Assembly: GCF_023073315.1 (NCBI RefSeq)
Contig: NZ_JADPJH010000018.1
Location: forward strand, 310,494-374,493
From: Bradyrhizobium sp. 1
Lineage (GTDB): Bacteria; Pseudomonadota; Alphaproteobacteria; Rhizobiales; Xanthobacteraceae
Length of the DNA: 64,000 nt
Direction: 5' to 3'
A program made the translations under genes and the position numbers. The notes under the pieces were generated by a model, which searched no databases, was not told the origin of the DNA, and saw only the letters and a program-made list of their open reading frames with translations. Below, in pieces: positions 18,043 through 27,119 of the stretch; the first letter of the stretch is position 1, and every line of letters starts with the position of its first letter.

Positions 18043-18312
18043 ATGACAACAACGAGACGCCTCATTGCTGCACTTATCGCCGTGGGATTTGCGGCATCAC
18101 CGCTCGCTGCAAACGCGCAGACGTCAACAACTGGTGCACAAACCAGCACGCACAGCACCCCGGGAGCGCCGGTACAGCAAGGCACGATTGGAAGTTCCGG
18201 CCAACGAGTCGGGACGACGACGGCACCGTCGATCGGGACGTCCACTCAGCCCTCGGTTGGCGTGACCAACTCGGTGCCCACCTGGAATAACACCAACCCG
18301 TCTTCCAAGTAG
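18043..18312 (+). CDS. small secreted protein B with PSVGVTNSVPTW motif
   Basis: This 89-residue protein is a paralogue of the one at 16859-17149. It has a signal peptide ending near AANAQ at about residue 25, a threonine/serine-rich linker and the shared C-terminus (GSSGQRVGTTTAPSIGT, then PSVGVTNSVPTWNNTNP). The signal peptides differ more than the C-termini, so the C-terminal 35 residues are the conserved functional part. The start at 18043 is preceded by AAGGATGA. Function is unknown. The convergent ABC transporter gene ends 17 bases downstream. Confidence 0.65.
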   Translation: MTTTRRLIAALIAVGFAASPLAANAQTSTTGAQTSTHSTPGAPVQQGTIGSSGQRVGTTTAPSIGTSTQPSVGVTNSVPTWNNTNPSSK

Positions 18313-18329
18313 CAGTCCCGATTGCAGGT

Positions 18330-19949
18330 TTACGCTGCCGGAGCGCGTCCTTTGCGCCCCGGCACCGCGGCCAGCAGTTCGCGCGTGTAGGCATGCTCGG
18401 GCGCGGCGAACAGCTGGGCGGTCGGCTTGAGCTCGACGATGGCGCCGCGCTGCATCACCGCGATGCGGTCGCAGATTTGGGCGGCGACGCGCAGATCGTG
18501 GGTGATGAACAGCATCGAGAGGCCGAGGCGCGCCTTGAGGTCTTCGAGCAGCCTCAACACCTGCGCCTGCACGGAGACGTCGAGCGCGGAGACGGCTTCG
18601 TCGGCGACGATGATCTCCGGCTCGAGCGCGAGCGCGCGCGCAATGCCGATGCGCTGGCGTTGGCCGCCCGAGAATTCATGCGGATAGCGCTCCAGCGCGC
18701 CGGCATCGAGGCCGACCATCTTGAGGAGATCACGGGCGCGGTCGAATGCGACCTTCGGTGTGGTGCCGGCCGCGATCGGGCCATCGGCGATGATGTGGCC
18801 GACCTTGCGCCGCGGATTGAGCGAGGCGAACGGATCCTGAAAGATCATCTGGATGCGATGGCGCTCGGCGCGCAGCGCCCTGCCCGACAGAGAAGTGAGA
18901 TCGGTTTCGCCGATCCGCACCGTGCCCCGGTCGGCTTCGATCAACCGCATCACGAGCCGTGCCACCGACGATTTGCCGGAGCCGGATTCGCCGACGAGCC
19001 CAAGCGTCTCGCCCTTGAGAATATTGAAATTGACCGCGCGTGCGGCATCGACGCGGCGGTCCTCGCGAAACCAGCCGCCCGAGGTGATGTAGGTCTTGTC
19101 CAGCCCGATCACCTCGACGGCCCTGGCCTGATCGTCGAGCGGCTCGCGCGCCGGCGGGTCCATCGACGGCACGGCGGCGAGCAGCGCCTTGGTGTAGTCG
19201 TGCTGCGGCGTGTTGAAGACGGCAGCAGAGGGGCCTTCCTCCACGACCTTGCCGTGCCGGAGCACCACGACCTGGTCGGCGATATCAGCGACCACGCCGA
19301 AATCATGGGTGATGAACATCACCGCCATGTTGCGGTTGCGCTGGAGGTTGCGGATCAGTTTGAGGATCTGTGCCTGCGTGGTGACGTCGAGCGCGGTGGT
19401 CGGCTCGTCCGCAACCAGGACCGCCGGTTCGAGCGCGAGCGCCATCGCGATCATGGCGCGCTGGCGCTGACCGCCGGACAGCTGATGCGGATAGGCGCGC
19501 ACGATGCGCTCGGGGTCGGGCAGGCCGACCTCGCGCGCCAGCGCCAACGCTCTCGCGCGCCGCTCCTTCGGCGTGAGCAGGCCGTGGGCCTCGAACATCT
19601 CCGCCATCTGGTCGCCGATCCGCATCAACGGATTGAGCGCGGTCATCGGCTCCTGAAAAATCATCGCGAGCCGGCGCCCGCGCAGATCGCGCCAGGCATC
19701 GTCATCGAGCTTGAGCAGGTCGCGGCCTTCGAACTGGATCTCGCCGGAGGTGACGGAAACCGTATCGGGCAGAAGTCCCATCAGCGCATGCGCGCACATC
19801 GACTTGCCGGAGCCGGACTCGCCGACGACGCAGACGATCTTGCCGGGCCGCAAGTCCAGCGAAACGCCGTCCACAGCGAAGGGACGCTCGGCACCCTTGG
19901 GCAGCGCGATCCGCAGATTCTTGATCGAGACGGCGGGCGGGGCGGTCAT
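18330..19949 (-). CDS. fused DppD-DppF-type ABC transporter ATP-binding protein
   Basis: The 539-residue protein has two complete ATP-binding domains. Domain 1 has Walker A GESGSGKS at 43-50, signature LSGGQRQR and Walker B LVADEPTTALD. Domain 2 repeats GESGSGKS, FSGGQRQR and IIVADEAVSALD. Each is followed by the oligopeptide-family C-terminal extension (HDYTKALLAAVP, HAYTRELLAAVP). It energises the permeases encoded just upstream for uptake of a peptide or similar solute. Start ATG at 19949 lies 2 bases after the permease stop, so the genes are in one operon. Start choice follows the onset of domain similarity. Confidence 0.93.
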   Translation of the reverse strand: MTAPPAVSIKNLRIALPKGAERPFAVDGVSLDLRPGKIVCVVGESGSGKSMCAHALMGLLPDTVSVTSGEIQFEGRDLLKLDDDAWRDLRGRRLAMIFQEPMTALNPLMRIGDQMAEMFEAHGLLTPKERRARALALAREVGLPDPERIVRAYPHQLSGGQRQRAMIAMALALEPAVLVADEPTTALDVTTQAQILKLIRNLQRNRNMAVMFITHDFGVVADIADQVVVLRHGKVVEEGPSAAVFNTPQHDYTKALLAAVPSMDPPAREPLDDQARAVEVIGLDKTYITSGGWFREDRRVDAARAVNFNILKGETLGLVGESGSGKSSVARLVMRLIEADRGTVRIGETDLTSLSGRALRAERHRIQMIFQDPFASLNPRRKVGHIIADGPIAAGTTPKVAFDRARDLLKMVGLDAGALERYPHEFSGGQRQRIGIARALALEPEIIVADEAVSALDVSVQAQVLRLLEDLKARLGLSMLFITHDLRVAAQICDRIAVMQRGAIVELKPTAQLFAAPEHAYTRELLAAVPGRKGRAPAA

Positions 19950-19951
19950 CG

Positions 19952-20791
19952 TCAGCGGCCCTCCCGCGACAGGCGCGGATTGAGGGCGTCGTTGAGGCCT
20001 TCCCCGATCAGGTTGAGGCCGAGCACCGAGATCAGGATGGCGACGCCGGGAAACACCGTGATCCACCAAGCCTGGCGGATTACGGTGCGGCCGGCGCCGA
20101 CCATGTAGCCCCAGGAAATCAAATTGGGATCGCCGAGGCCGAGGAAGGCCAGCGAGGATTCCAGCAGGATCGCGGTCGCGACCATCAGCGAAGCCAGCAC
20201 GATCACCGGCGACAGTGCGTTGGGCAAAATCTCGCGCAGGATGATCCAGGTGTTGCTCTGGCCGGTCACGACGGCGGCCTGGACATATTCGCGCGTGCGC
20301 AGCGACAGCACCTCGCCGCGCACGAGGCGGGCGACCGGCGGCCAGCTCACCACCGCGATCGAGGCCACAATCGAATAGATCGAGGGCTGCAGGATCGCGA
20401 CCAGCACGATCGCAAGCGCGAAGCTCGGAATGGTCTGGAAGAACTCGGTGAAGCGCATCAAGGCGTCGTCGACCCTGCCGCCGAAATAGCCGGCCATGGC
20501 GCCGATGGGAACGCCGACGACCAGCGCAACCAGCGTCGAGACGAGGCCGACCAGCAGCGAGACGCGTGCGCCAAAGATCATGCCGGCAAACACGTCGCGG
20601 CCGAGCGCGTCGGTGCCCAGTGGCACGGTCGAAAGCGTGAAGGGCGGCAGGAATGGCCGCTGCACCATGCGCCAGGGCGAATTCGGGAACAGCATCGGAC
20701 CGAACACCGCGATCCCGATCGCGAAAACCAGGATCACGAGCCCGATGACGCCGCTCGGGCTGCGCAGCATCGATTTCCAGAACTGTTTCAT
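19952..20791 (-). CDS. ABC transporter permease, DppC type
   Basis: This 279-residue inner-membrane protein has about six helices and the binding-protein-dependent transport signature (EILPNALSPVIVLASLMVATAILLE..FLGLG). The N-terminal helix before a periplasmic loop (PLGTDALGRDVF) is typical of the OppC/DppC family. Start ATG at 20791 overlaps the stop of the upstream permease by 4 bases (ATGA), giving translational coupling. It forms the channel with the DppB-type partner. Confidence 0.93.
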   Translation of the reverse strand: MKQFWKSMLRSPSGVIGLVILVFAIGIAVFGPMLFPNSPWRMVQRPFLPPFTLSTVPLGTDALGRDVFAGMIFGARVSLLVGLVSTLVALVVGVPIGAMAGYFGGRVDDALMRFTEFFQTIPSFALAIVLVAILQPSIYSIVASIAVVSWPPVARLVRGEVLSLRTREYVQAAVVTGQSNTWIILREILPNALSPVIVLASLMVATAILLESSLAFLGLGDPNLISWGYMVGAGRTVIRQAWWITVFPGVAILISVLGLNLIGEGLNDALNPRLSREGR

Positions 20792-21759
20792 GAGGCGAAT
20801 TCGATGCGCGGGTCGACCAGGCGATAGACCAGGTCGGTGATGAGGTTGAAGATCAGGACCATGATCGAACAGGTCACGAAGACGCCGAGGAGCAGATTGT
20901 AGTCGCGCTGGAGCAGCGCGTCGTACATCAGACGCCCGATGCCGGGCCAGGCGAACACGGTCTCGGTGATGACCGCGCCGCCAATCAGCGTGCCGGCATG
21001 CACGCCGGCGAGTGTCACCACGGGTAGCAGCGCGTTGCGCAGCACGTGGCGGCGCTGGATCACGGCGTCGGAGAGACCTTTCGCCCGCGCCGTCTTGACG
21101 AAGTCGAGCCGCTTCACCTCCAGCATCGAGGCGCGCGTCATGCGGGTGTAGGTCGCCATGAAGAACAGGCCGAGCGTCATCGCCGGCATGATCAGGTGCG
21201 CGCCGACATCGGCCGCGTGGGCAAGACCGGTGAGGTTGGCGCCGACTGTCTCGTAGCCGAAGCTCGGCAGCCAATCCATGGTGACCGAGAACAGCAGGAT
21301 GCCCATCAGTGCCACCCAGAAGATTGGCATGGCATAGAAGATCAGCGCGAAGACGGTGATGGCGGTGTCGAGAAACGTTCCGGCAAAGCGCGCGGCAAAG
21401 GTGCCGAAGAGAACGCCTGCTATCAGCGAGATCGCGAAGGCCGTCAGCGTCAGCAGCAATGTTGCCGGCAGCCGTTCGCCAATCAGCTTCGCGACCGGCG
21501 CCTGCTGGCGGAACGAGAAGCCGAGATCGAGGGTGACGACGCCCTTGACGTAGATGAAGAGCTGCTCGGGCAGCGGCTTGTCGAGGCCGAACTTTTCCCG
21601 GAGCTGCTTGACAAAGATCTGGTCACTGGCGCCGGCCTCGCCCGCCATCACAGCCGCGGGGTCGCCGGGCGCAAGCCGGATCAGGAAGAAGTTGAGGACG
21701 ACGATCGCGAGCAGGACGATCACGCCCTTCACGACACGCTGGGCAACGAAGGAGAGCAT
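20788..21759 (-). CDS. ABC transporter permease, DppB type
   Basis: This 323-residue inner-membrane protein begins MLSFVAQRVVKGVIVL and contains the family N-terminal RLAPGDPAAVMAGE segment and the inner-membrane signature (HVLRNALLPVVTLAGVHAGTLIGGAVITETVF). It forms the translocation pore with the DppC-type protein. The gap of 203 bases to the binding-protein gene upstream carries a palindromic repeat, which may lower expression of the membrane genes relative to the binding protein. Confidence 0.93.
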   Translation of the reverse strand: MLSFVAQRVVKGVIVLLAIVVLNFFLIRLAPGDPAAVMAGEAGASDQIFVKQLREKFGLDKPLPEQLFIYVKGVVTLDLGFSFRQQAPVAKLIGERLPATLLLTLTAFAISLIAGVLFGTFAARFAGTFLDTAITVFALIFYAMPIFWVALMGILLFSVTMDWLPSFGYETVGANLTGLAHAADVGAHLIMPAMTLGLFFMATYTRMTRASMLEVKRLDFVKTARAKGLSDAVIQRRHVLRNALLPVVTLAGVHAGTLIGGAVITETVFAWPGIGRLMYDALLQRDYNLLLGVFVTCSIMVLIFNLITDLVYRLVDPRIEFAS

Positions 21760-21805
21760 CTAAAGAGTCATATCTTGTAGCGTGACCTCGAGCCACGGTG
21801 ACGGT

Positions 21806-21950
21806 GCGCTCCCTCGCTCCGCTCTTGCGGGGAGAGGGTTGGGGTGAGGGGCCTCTCTCCAGGCGTGAGGTGGCCGTGAGACCTGTACCCCCTCACCCGG
21901 ATCGCATCTGCGATGCGATCCGACCTCTCCCCGCACGCGGGGAGAGGTGA
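21806..21950. repeat. intergenic palindromic repeat inside ABC operon
   Basis: The unit has GC-rich arms around CTTGCGGGGAGAGG and CCTCTCCCCGCACGCGGGG, plus an inner palindrome GGATCGCATCTGCGATGCGATCC. It shares blocks (CTCCCCGC...GCGGGGAGAGG, GGGTGAGGGG) with copies at 26981 and 45871. It separates the solute-binding gene from its permease genes. Confidence 0.7.
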
Positions 21951-21962
21951 AGAGGGCGGGGC

Positions 21963-23513
21963 TCACTTGTCGAGCCATGCGTCCTTGAAGCCGTCATTGA
22001 CCCCGATCCCCGTGGTGATCAGGTTCTTGACCTTGCAGCGCATAATGGTCGGGAATTGCAGCTCGAGCATCCAGGCCACCGGCACGTCCTCGACCAGGAT
22101 CTTCTGCGCCTTCTCGTAGATCTCCTTGCGCTTGGAATCCGGGGTCGCAACCGCGCCATCGGCGAACAGCTTGTCGATCTCGGGATTGGAGTAACCCTCG
22201 ACGTTGTTGAACACCTGGCCCTTGGCGATGGCGCTGGAGACGTAGTTGCGGCCGACGCCGAGCGCGGGATCGCCGTATTGGTAGAGATAGGTGAAGGCGA
22301 TGTCGTAGTCCCAGTCACCGATCTTCTGGTTACCGCCGGCAACGTCGGTGGCGATGGTCTCGATGTTCATGCCGACGTCCATGAGGTTCTGCTTCACCGC
22401 TTCACCCCAGCGCTGCCAGGTCTCGCCGTAGGCGAGCGGCAGCAGGCGGATCTTCTCGCCCTTGTAGCCGGCTTCCTTCAGCAGTGCCTTGGCCTTGGCC
22501 GGATCGTACGGGTATTTCGGCACGTCGGCGGTGTAGTACTTGATGGTCGAGGCGGACGGGCCAGTCGCGACCTTGCCGAGCCCGTTCCAGATCACGTCCT
22601 TGGCGAAGTCGCGGTCGATCGCAAACATGATCGCCTGCCGCACCCGCTTGTCGGCGAGCGGACCCTGGCGGTTGTTGAGCCACAGCCAGGCCAGCGGCGA
22701 GAAGAACTCCCAGCCGGCGCCGGTGACGCAGGTGTCCTTGAGCTTGGACAGGCGCGGCACGTCAAAGTTCTCGACCGAGCCGCCGGGCAGCACATCGACC
22801 TTGCCGGTCTCATACGCCACCGAGCGTGCGGCGGCGTCGGGAATGATCTGCCAGTAGATTTCGTCGATATAGGGCTTGCCCTTCTCGTAATAGTTCGGGT
22901 TCTTGACCAGGCGGATGAACGAGCCCTTCTGCCATTCCTTGAACATGAAGGGGCCGGTGCCGACAGGCGCGTTGTTGTAGGCGTTGGTCTTCCAGTCGGT
23001 GCCTTCATAGAGATGCTTCGGCACCATCGGCATCGAGCCGACCTCGAAGATGCCGAGGAACGGGCCGAACGGCTGCTTCAGCGTGAACACCACGGTGTAG
23101 TCGTCGGGTGCCTCGACCTTGTCGACCTGCGCGAGGTTGTTACGTGCACGCGCGTGGGTCTGCTTCAGCATCTCGATCGAGAACAGCACGTCCGCGGCCG
23201 TGAAGGGCTTGCCGTCATGCCAGGTGACGCCCTTCCGGAGCTTGAAAGTGTAGGTCTTGGCGTCCTCGCTGACGCTCCAGCTCTCGGCGAGCTCCGGAAG
23301 CGGCTCGAGCTTGGGGCTGTAGCGCAGCAGGCCCTCGAAGATGTTGCCCGACACCATCTGGGTCGGACCATTCTGGATCTGCGCGAGCATCAGGCCGGGC
23401 GGCTCGGGCTGGATCACGGCGTTGATCACGCCCCCCATTTTCGGCTCTTGCGCCAGTGCCGAGGCCGTGAGGCCGCAAGCCAGGAGGAGTCCAAGCAACA
23501 CTCGTTTTGACAT
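21963..23513 (-). CDS. ABC transporter substrate-binding protein, family 5
   Basis: The 516-residue periplasmic protein has a Sec signal peptide (MSKRVLLGLLLACGLTASALAQ). The mature sequence is a family 5 (SBP_bac_5, peptide/nickel/opine) binding protein: FEGLLRYSPKLEPLPELAESW, TYTFKLRKGVTWHDGKPFTAADV and the later VRQAIMFAIDRD. It delivers the ligand to the permeases encoded downstream. The ligand could be a peptide, but family members also bind opines, sugars or metals, and the sequence does not decide. The ATG at 23513 fits the signal peptide. Confidence 0.93.
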   Translation of the reverse strand: MSKRVLLGLLLACGLTASALAQEPKMGGVINAVIQPEPPGLMLAQIQNGPTQMVSGNIFEGLLRYSPKLEPLPELAESWSVSEDAKTYTFKLRKGVTWHDGKPFTAADVLFSIEMLKQTHARARNNLAQVDKVEAPDDYTVVFTLKQPFGPFLGIFEVGSMPMVPKHLYEGTDWKTNAYNNAPVGTGPFMFKEWQKGSFIRLVKNPNYYEKGKPYIDEIYWQIIPDAAARSVAYETGKVDVLPGGSVENFDVPRLSKLKDTCVTGAGWEFFSPLAWLWLNNRQGPLADKRVRQAIMFAIDRDFAKDVIWNGLGKVATGPSASTIKYYTADVPKYPYDPAKAKALLKEAGYKGEKIRLLPLAYGETWQRWGEAVKQNLMDVGMNIETIATDVAGGNQKIGDWDYDIAFTYLYQYGDPALGVGRNYVSSAIAKGQVFNNVEGYSNPEIDKLFADGAVATPDSKRKEIYEKAQKILVEDVPVAWMLELQFPTIMRCKVKNLITTGIGVNDGFKDAWLDK

Positions 23514-23842
23514 GTCGTATCTTTCTCAAGCGAGACCAGCCGCAAACGCTTCGCACGTCATGGCGCGCGAAGCTACGGCCGTCCCATCCCAGTCCCCATC
23601 CGATATCGAGGCTCACATAGTCTCATTCGACGCCGCAAGATGAAAGTCTCGACAGTGTTCGCACAAAAAATGTACAGCGCGTCCTTTATCGGCTCTGTCA
23701 TAAATGATCGGTCGGCCATTGACCGACTGGGGGCGACAGCGACACGACGTCGCGGCTCAGAAGCGATTCAGATGATGTCTCCGAACACCCCTCCACAATC
23801 TCGTCGGTCCGAACACTGGGTAGGGGAAAGTGGCCGCACGCC
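23514..23842. other. intergenic, promoter region of the ABC importer
   Basis: No gene is seen in these 329 bases. The stretch must carry the promoter of the binding-protein gene on the minus strand. A short inverted repeat TCGGTC / GACCGA (23708-23713 and 23721-23726) is a weak operator candidate. Confidence 0.4.
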
Positions 23843-25393
23843 CTACCGCAATCCCGCCCGGCGGAATCCTTCCAGATAATGCGCGCGGTCTGCGTCGTTC
23901 GCCCACGGCAACTGCGTCGCAATCCAGTGCAGCGAGATGTTTGGCTGGGTGCGACGGAGCTCGGCCAGCGCCATCTCCGCCAGCGCGCCGTCACCGGTCA
24001 TGCCGGCGGACACCGCGAGCACGCGGTAGGCGCCGGTGAGATCGCCGCGGTGACGGATCGCCTCGCGTGCGAGCGTGATGGCCTCGTCATAATGCCGCTC
24101 GGTGAAGCGCGCATAGCCGGCGATGCCGTAATAGATCGCGAGCGACGGATCGCGCGGCGAGAGCCGGATCGCCCTCTGTGCCGCGTCGAACGATTCCCGT
24201 GAGCGTCCGGCGTAGGACAGCGCGAGCGCGTAATAGCCCTGCGCCAGCGAGAAGTTCGGATTGAGCGCGAGCGCCTGCTCGAACTCGGACAGCGCGTCGG
24301 AAAGCCGCCGTGTCGAGAAGAAGACGCTGCCGAGGGCTGCGTGCGCCCAGGCATCCTCGTGGTCGTGGCGCACCGCGGCAAGCGCGGCGGCCTCCGCGAT
24401 CGGCGCCGTCGTGGCGAGTTCCGCCCAGCCGAGATGCACGCCGAACATGTGGCTTGCCGCGAGCACCGACAGCGCCTGGCCGTAATTCGAATCGATGGCG
24501 ATAGCGCGTTCGAGCAAGGCCTGCGCGGCCTGATGGTCCTGCCGCGTCACTCGCCAGTAATGCGACAGCGCGCGCATCAGCAGGTCCCAGGCATCCAGGC
24601 TCGCCGGAGGCTTCCGGTCGGCGCGAAAATTCTCCGCGGCATGGATCTGCGGTTCGATCGCGGCGACGATCGCGTTGGTGATGTCGTCCTGCACGGCGAA
24701 GACGTCGATCAGCTCGCGGTCGTAGCGCTCGGCCCAGAGATGGCTGCCGGTGGTAGCGTCGTTGAGCTGCGCGGTGATGCGCACGCGATTGTCCACCTTG
24801 CGCACGCTACCTTCGACGATGTAGCGGACGCCGAGCTCTTCGGCGATCTGCCTGATGTGAACCGCGCGTCCTTTGTAGGTGAAGGACGAGTTGCGGGCGA
24901 TCACCATGAACCAGCGCTGCTTCGACAGCGCGGTGAGGATGTCCTCGCTGATCCCGTCGCCGAAATATTCCTGCGCGGGATCGCCGCTCATGTTCTCGAA
25001 GGCGAGCACGGCGATCGCCGGGCGGTCCGTCACCGTGCGCGCCAGGGCAGGGCTGGGTTCCGCCGGCGCAAGTGGCGTTGCCACACCTTCCCGGACGTCG
25101 CCGACGAAACGAAAGCCCTTGCGCGGGATGGTCTTGATCAGCCGCTGCGTCGCGCCGTCATCACCGAGCGCCTTTCGCACGGCGTTGATCCGGCTGTTCA
25201 GCGCGGAGTCCGAGACGATGCGGTCGCTCCAGATCTGGCTGATCAGGTCATCCTTGCTGACCACTCGGGCGCGCTGGGCGACGAGGTAGAGCAGGAGATC
25301 GAACACCTGCGGCTGCAGCGGCACGGCTGCGCCCCCGCAGGTGAGCTCCCGCAGGTCGCCGTCGAGTACGTTGTTTTCAAAGAGAAATCGCAC
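23843..25393 (-). CDS. winged-helix/TPR regulator, paralogue 1
   Basis: The 516-residue protein has an OmpR-type winged helix at about 5-100 (PQVFDLLLYLV, VSKDDLISQIWSDRIVSDSALNSRINAVRKALGD, KGFRFVGDV). A TolB-N-like alpha/beta segment follows at about 125-240 (IAVLAFENMSGDPAQEYFGDGISEDIL, then HLWAERYDREL). TPR-like helices run from about 270 to the end. The middle segment often accompanies class III adenylate cyclases in rhizobia, but no cyclase domain is present here. No membrane helix is seen, unlike CadC. It is closely related to the gene at 27120-28679. Two 22-base direct repeats lie just before its start. It is divergent from the methyltransferase gene. Confidence 0.88.
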   Translation of the reverse strand: MRFLFENNVLDGDLRELTCGGAAVPLQPQVFDLLLYLVAQRARVVSKDDLISQIWSDRIVSDSALNSRINAVRKALGDDGATQRLIKTIPRKGFRFVGDVREGVATPLAPAEPSPALARTVTDRPAIAVLAFENMSGDPAQEYFGDGISEDILTALSKQRWFMVIARNSSFTYKGRAVHIRQIAEELGVRYIVEGSVRKVDNRVRITAQLNDATTGSHLWAERYDRELIDVFAVQDDITNAIVAAIEPQIHAAENFRADRKPPASLDAWDLLMRALSHYWRVTRQDHQAAQALLERAIAIDSNYGQALSVLAASHMFGVHLGWAELATTAPIAEAAALAAVRHDHEDAWAHAALGSVFFSTRRLSDALSEFEQALALNPNFSLAQGYYALALSYAGRSRESFDAAQRAIRLSPRDPSLAIYYGIAGYARFTERHYDEAITLAREAIRHRGDLTGAYRVLAVSAGMTGDGALAEMALAELRRTQPNISLHWIATQLPWANDADRAHYLEGFRRAGLR

Positions 25394-25399
25394 GTTTCT

Positions 25400-25442
25400 G
25401 TCGTCTCAAGCAAAAATCAAAGTCGTCTCAGGCGAAAATCAA
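25400..25442. promoter_or_regulatory. 22-bp tandem direct repeat, candidate regulator site
   Basis: Two copies of a 22-base unit begin at 25400 and 25422. Both start GTCGTCTCA and end AAAATCAA with 3 or so differences between. Two helical turns per unit suits a winged-helix dimer binding head-to-tail. The first copy starts 7 bases from the start codon of the divergent regulator. Confidence 0.5.
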
Positions 25443-25526
25443 CCGTCCGCGAAAGTCAGGGGACGTCCGTTCGGGCATGGTGGGAAGACCAAACGGTGTC
25501 GATGTCTCGGCACAACGGAGTATTCC

Positions 25527-26315
25527 ATGTCCCAATTTGATCAACAGGTTCATTCCATCGGCCCGGGGGTTGCGGGCTCTCGCATTTTCAAGTTCATCGC
25601 CTTTCTGTACGGAATTGCGGCATATCTCGTGTTTTTCGTCACTATTCTCTATGCCATCGGCTTCGTCATGGGGCTGGTGGTGCCGAAGACCATCGACACC
25701 GGACCCGAAACGCCGACAGTTGAAGCGGTCATCATCAATCTTCTGCTCATGTCGTTGTTCGCCGTTCAGCACAGCGTGATGGCGCGCCAACAGTTCAAGG
25801 CGTGGTGGACGCAGTTCGTGCCCAAGCCGGTCGAGCGCTCGACCTACGTGCTGTTCGCGAGCCTGTCATTGCTGCTCCTGTTCTGGCAGTGGCGCCCGAT
25901 GCCGACCGTCATATGGGATGTCGGAAATCCCGATCTTGCCGTGACGCTTGTCACGGTGTCGCTGGCGGGCTGGGTGCTGGTGTTCACCTCGACCTTCATC
26001 ATCAATCACTTCGAGCTGTTCGGATTGCACCAGGTGGCCAACCATCTCGTCGGCAAGGAGGCGGCGCCGCCGCGCTTCAAGACGCCGCTGCTCTACAATT
26101 TCGTCCGTCATCCGATCTATCTCGGCTTCATCATCGCGTTCTGGGCGGCACCGGTCATGACCGCGGGCCATTTGCTGTTTGCGGCCGTGACCACGGCCTA
26201 CATCTTCGTCGGCATCGCGCTGGAGGAGCACGACCTCGTCGATCTCTTCGGCGACGAATACCGGCAGTACAAACAACGGGTATCGATGCTTATTCCCTGG
26301 CGCCGGTCAGTTTAG
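25527..26315 (+). CDS. mddA: probable methanethiol S-methyltransferase (MddA-like)
   Basis: This 262-residue membrane protein has about five helices. It belongs to the isoprenylcysteine/NnrU-like methyltransferase superfamily, with the SAM-binding RHPIYLGF at about 193-200 and the C-terminal EEHDLVDLFGDEYRQYKQRV. The VQHSVMARQQFKAWWTQFVP and VERSTYVLFASLSLLLLFWQW blocks are those I associate with MddA, which methylates methanethiol to dimethyl sulfide. Homologues in Bradyrhizobium have been reported to be active; that is recalled knowledge. The ATG at 25527 follows AACGGAG at suitable spacing. It is divergent from a winged-helix/TPR regulator that may control it. Confidence 0.75.
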   Translation: MSQFDQQVHSIGPGVAGSRIFKFIAFLYGIAAYLVFFVTILYAIGFVMGLVVPKTIDTGPETPTVEAVIINLLLMSLFAVQHSVMARQQFKAWWTQFVPKPVERSTYVLFASLSLLLLFWQWRPMPTVIWDVGNPDLAVTLVTVSLAGWVLVFTSTFIINHFELFGLHQVANHLVGKEAAPPRFKTPLLYNFVRHPIYLGFIIAFWAAPVMTAGHLLFAAVTTAYIFVGIALEEHDLVDLFGDEYRQYKQRVSMLIPWRRSV

Positions 26316-26410
26316 TTCGCGCGTCTTTCCGTCGCGTCCACCGAAAGGAGGACGCGCGGCGGAACGCGAACGCGTAACTGATCTTGCCGGACTCCAGCCA
26401 TCAAAATTGT

Positions 26411-26518
26411 CTCGGGGGAGAGTCCCCCTCACCCCGACGCTATCAGCGCGAGCGAAGCTCGTCGCGACCCCGCATCCGCGTTCGCCGAGTTATCGGCGAA
26501 CAGAGGAGCGGGGAGAGG
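26411..26518. repeat. intergenic repeat, degenerate copy
   Basis: The stretch begins CTCGGGGGAGAGTCCCCCTCACC and ends GAGGAGCGGGGAGAGG, with a short inner palindrome around CGAGTTATCGGCGAA. It is related in base blocks to the repeats at 21806 and 26981 but lacks the full inverted arms. Confidence 0.5.
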
Positions 26519-26548
26519 AATTTAACCTTCATCAACGGAGACGACCAA

Positions 26549-26971
26549 ATGAAACACGTCGGAAATTGCTTCTGTGGCGCGGTCACCATCGAGGTCACGG
26601 GCGAGCCGGCGGCGATGGGCTATTGCCACTGCCGCTCCTGCCGCTCCTGGTCGGGCGGGCCGGTGAACGCCTTCAGCCTGTGGAAGCCTGAAGCGGTGCG
26701 CATCACCGAGGGCGGGCAGAACGTCGAGACCTTCGCAAAGACGCCGCTTAGCCAGCGCAAATATTGCAAGAAGTGCGGCGGCCATCTCATGACCAACCAC
26801 CCGCCGCTCGATCTGATCGACGTCTTCACCGCCACCATTCCGACGCTCGCCTTCGCGCCCGGCGTCCACGTCAATTATTCCGAGACGGTGCTGCCGATGC
26901 GCGACGGCCTGCCCAAGCTGAAGGACTTTCCCGCCGAATTCGGCGGCAGCGGCGAGATGATGCAGGAGTAG
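26549..26971 (+). CDS. GFA-family zinc protein
   Basis: The 141-residue protein belongs to the Gfa/CENP-V fold family. Zinc-binding cysteines lie in GNCFCGAV, CHCRSC and CKKCGGH. The family was named for glutathione-dependent formaldehyde activation, but most members have no proven substrate. Start ATG at 26549 is the first before GNCFCG and has AACGGAG 9 bases upstream. It follows the mddA-like gene on the same strand after a repeat. A C1 or sulfur detoxification link with mddA is possible but only inferred. Confidence 0.85.
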   Translation: MKHVGNCFCGAVTIEVTGEPAAMGYCHCRSCRSWSGGPVNAFSLWKPEAVRITEGGQNVETFAKTPLSQRKYCKKCGGHLMTNHPPLDLIDVFTATIPTLAFAPGVHVNYSETVLPMRDGLPKLKDFPAEFGGSGEMMQE

Positions 26972-26980
26972 AGTTTTCTT

Positions 26981-27114
26981 CGCCTCTCCCCGCTTGCGGG
27001 GAGAGGCCGGATTGCATCGAAGATGCAATCCGGGTGAGGGGGACTCTCCACGAGGCTCACTGTCGCAGCCTTCGCGGAGACCCCCCCCTCACCCCGCAAG
27101 CGGGGCGAGGGAGA
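26981..27114. repeat. intergenic palindromic repeat between convergent genes
   Basis: CCTCTCCCCGCTTGCGGGGAGAGG is itself a hairpin at the left end. GGATTGCATC and GATGCAATCC form an inner palindrome, and CACCCCGCAAGCGGGGCGAGG is a hairpin at the right. It sits between convergent genes and could act as a bidirectional transcription stop. Confidence 0.75.
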
Positions 27115-27119
27115 AGTCC

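Noticed and set aside
17715..18245. 176-codon minus-strand frame overlapping the small secreted protein B
   Set aside because: It is antisense to a gene with a signal peptide and a paralogue, and has no motif of its own.
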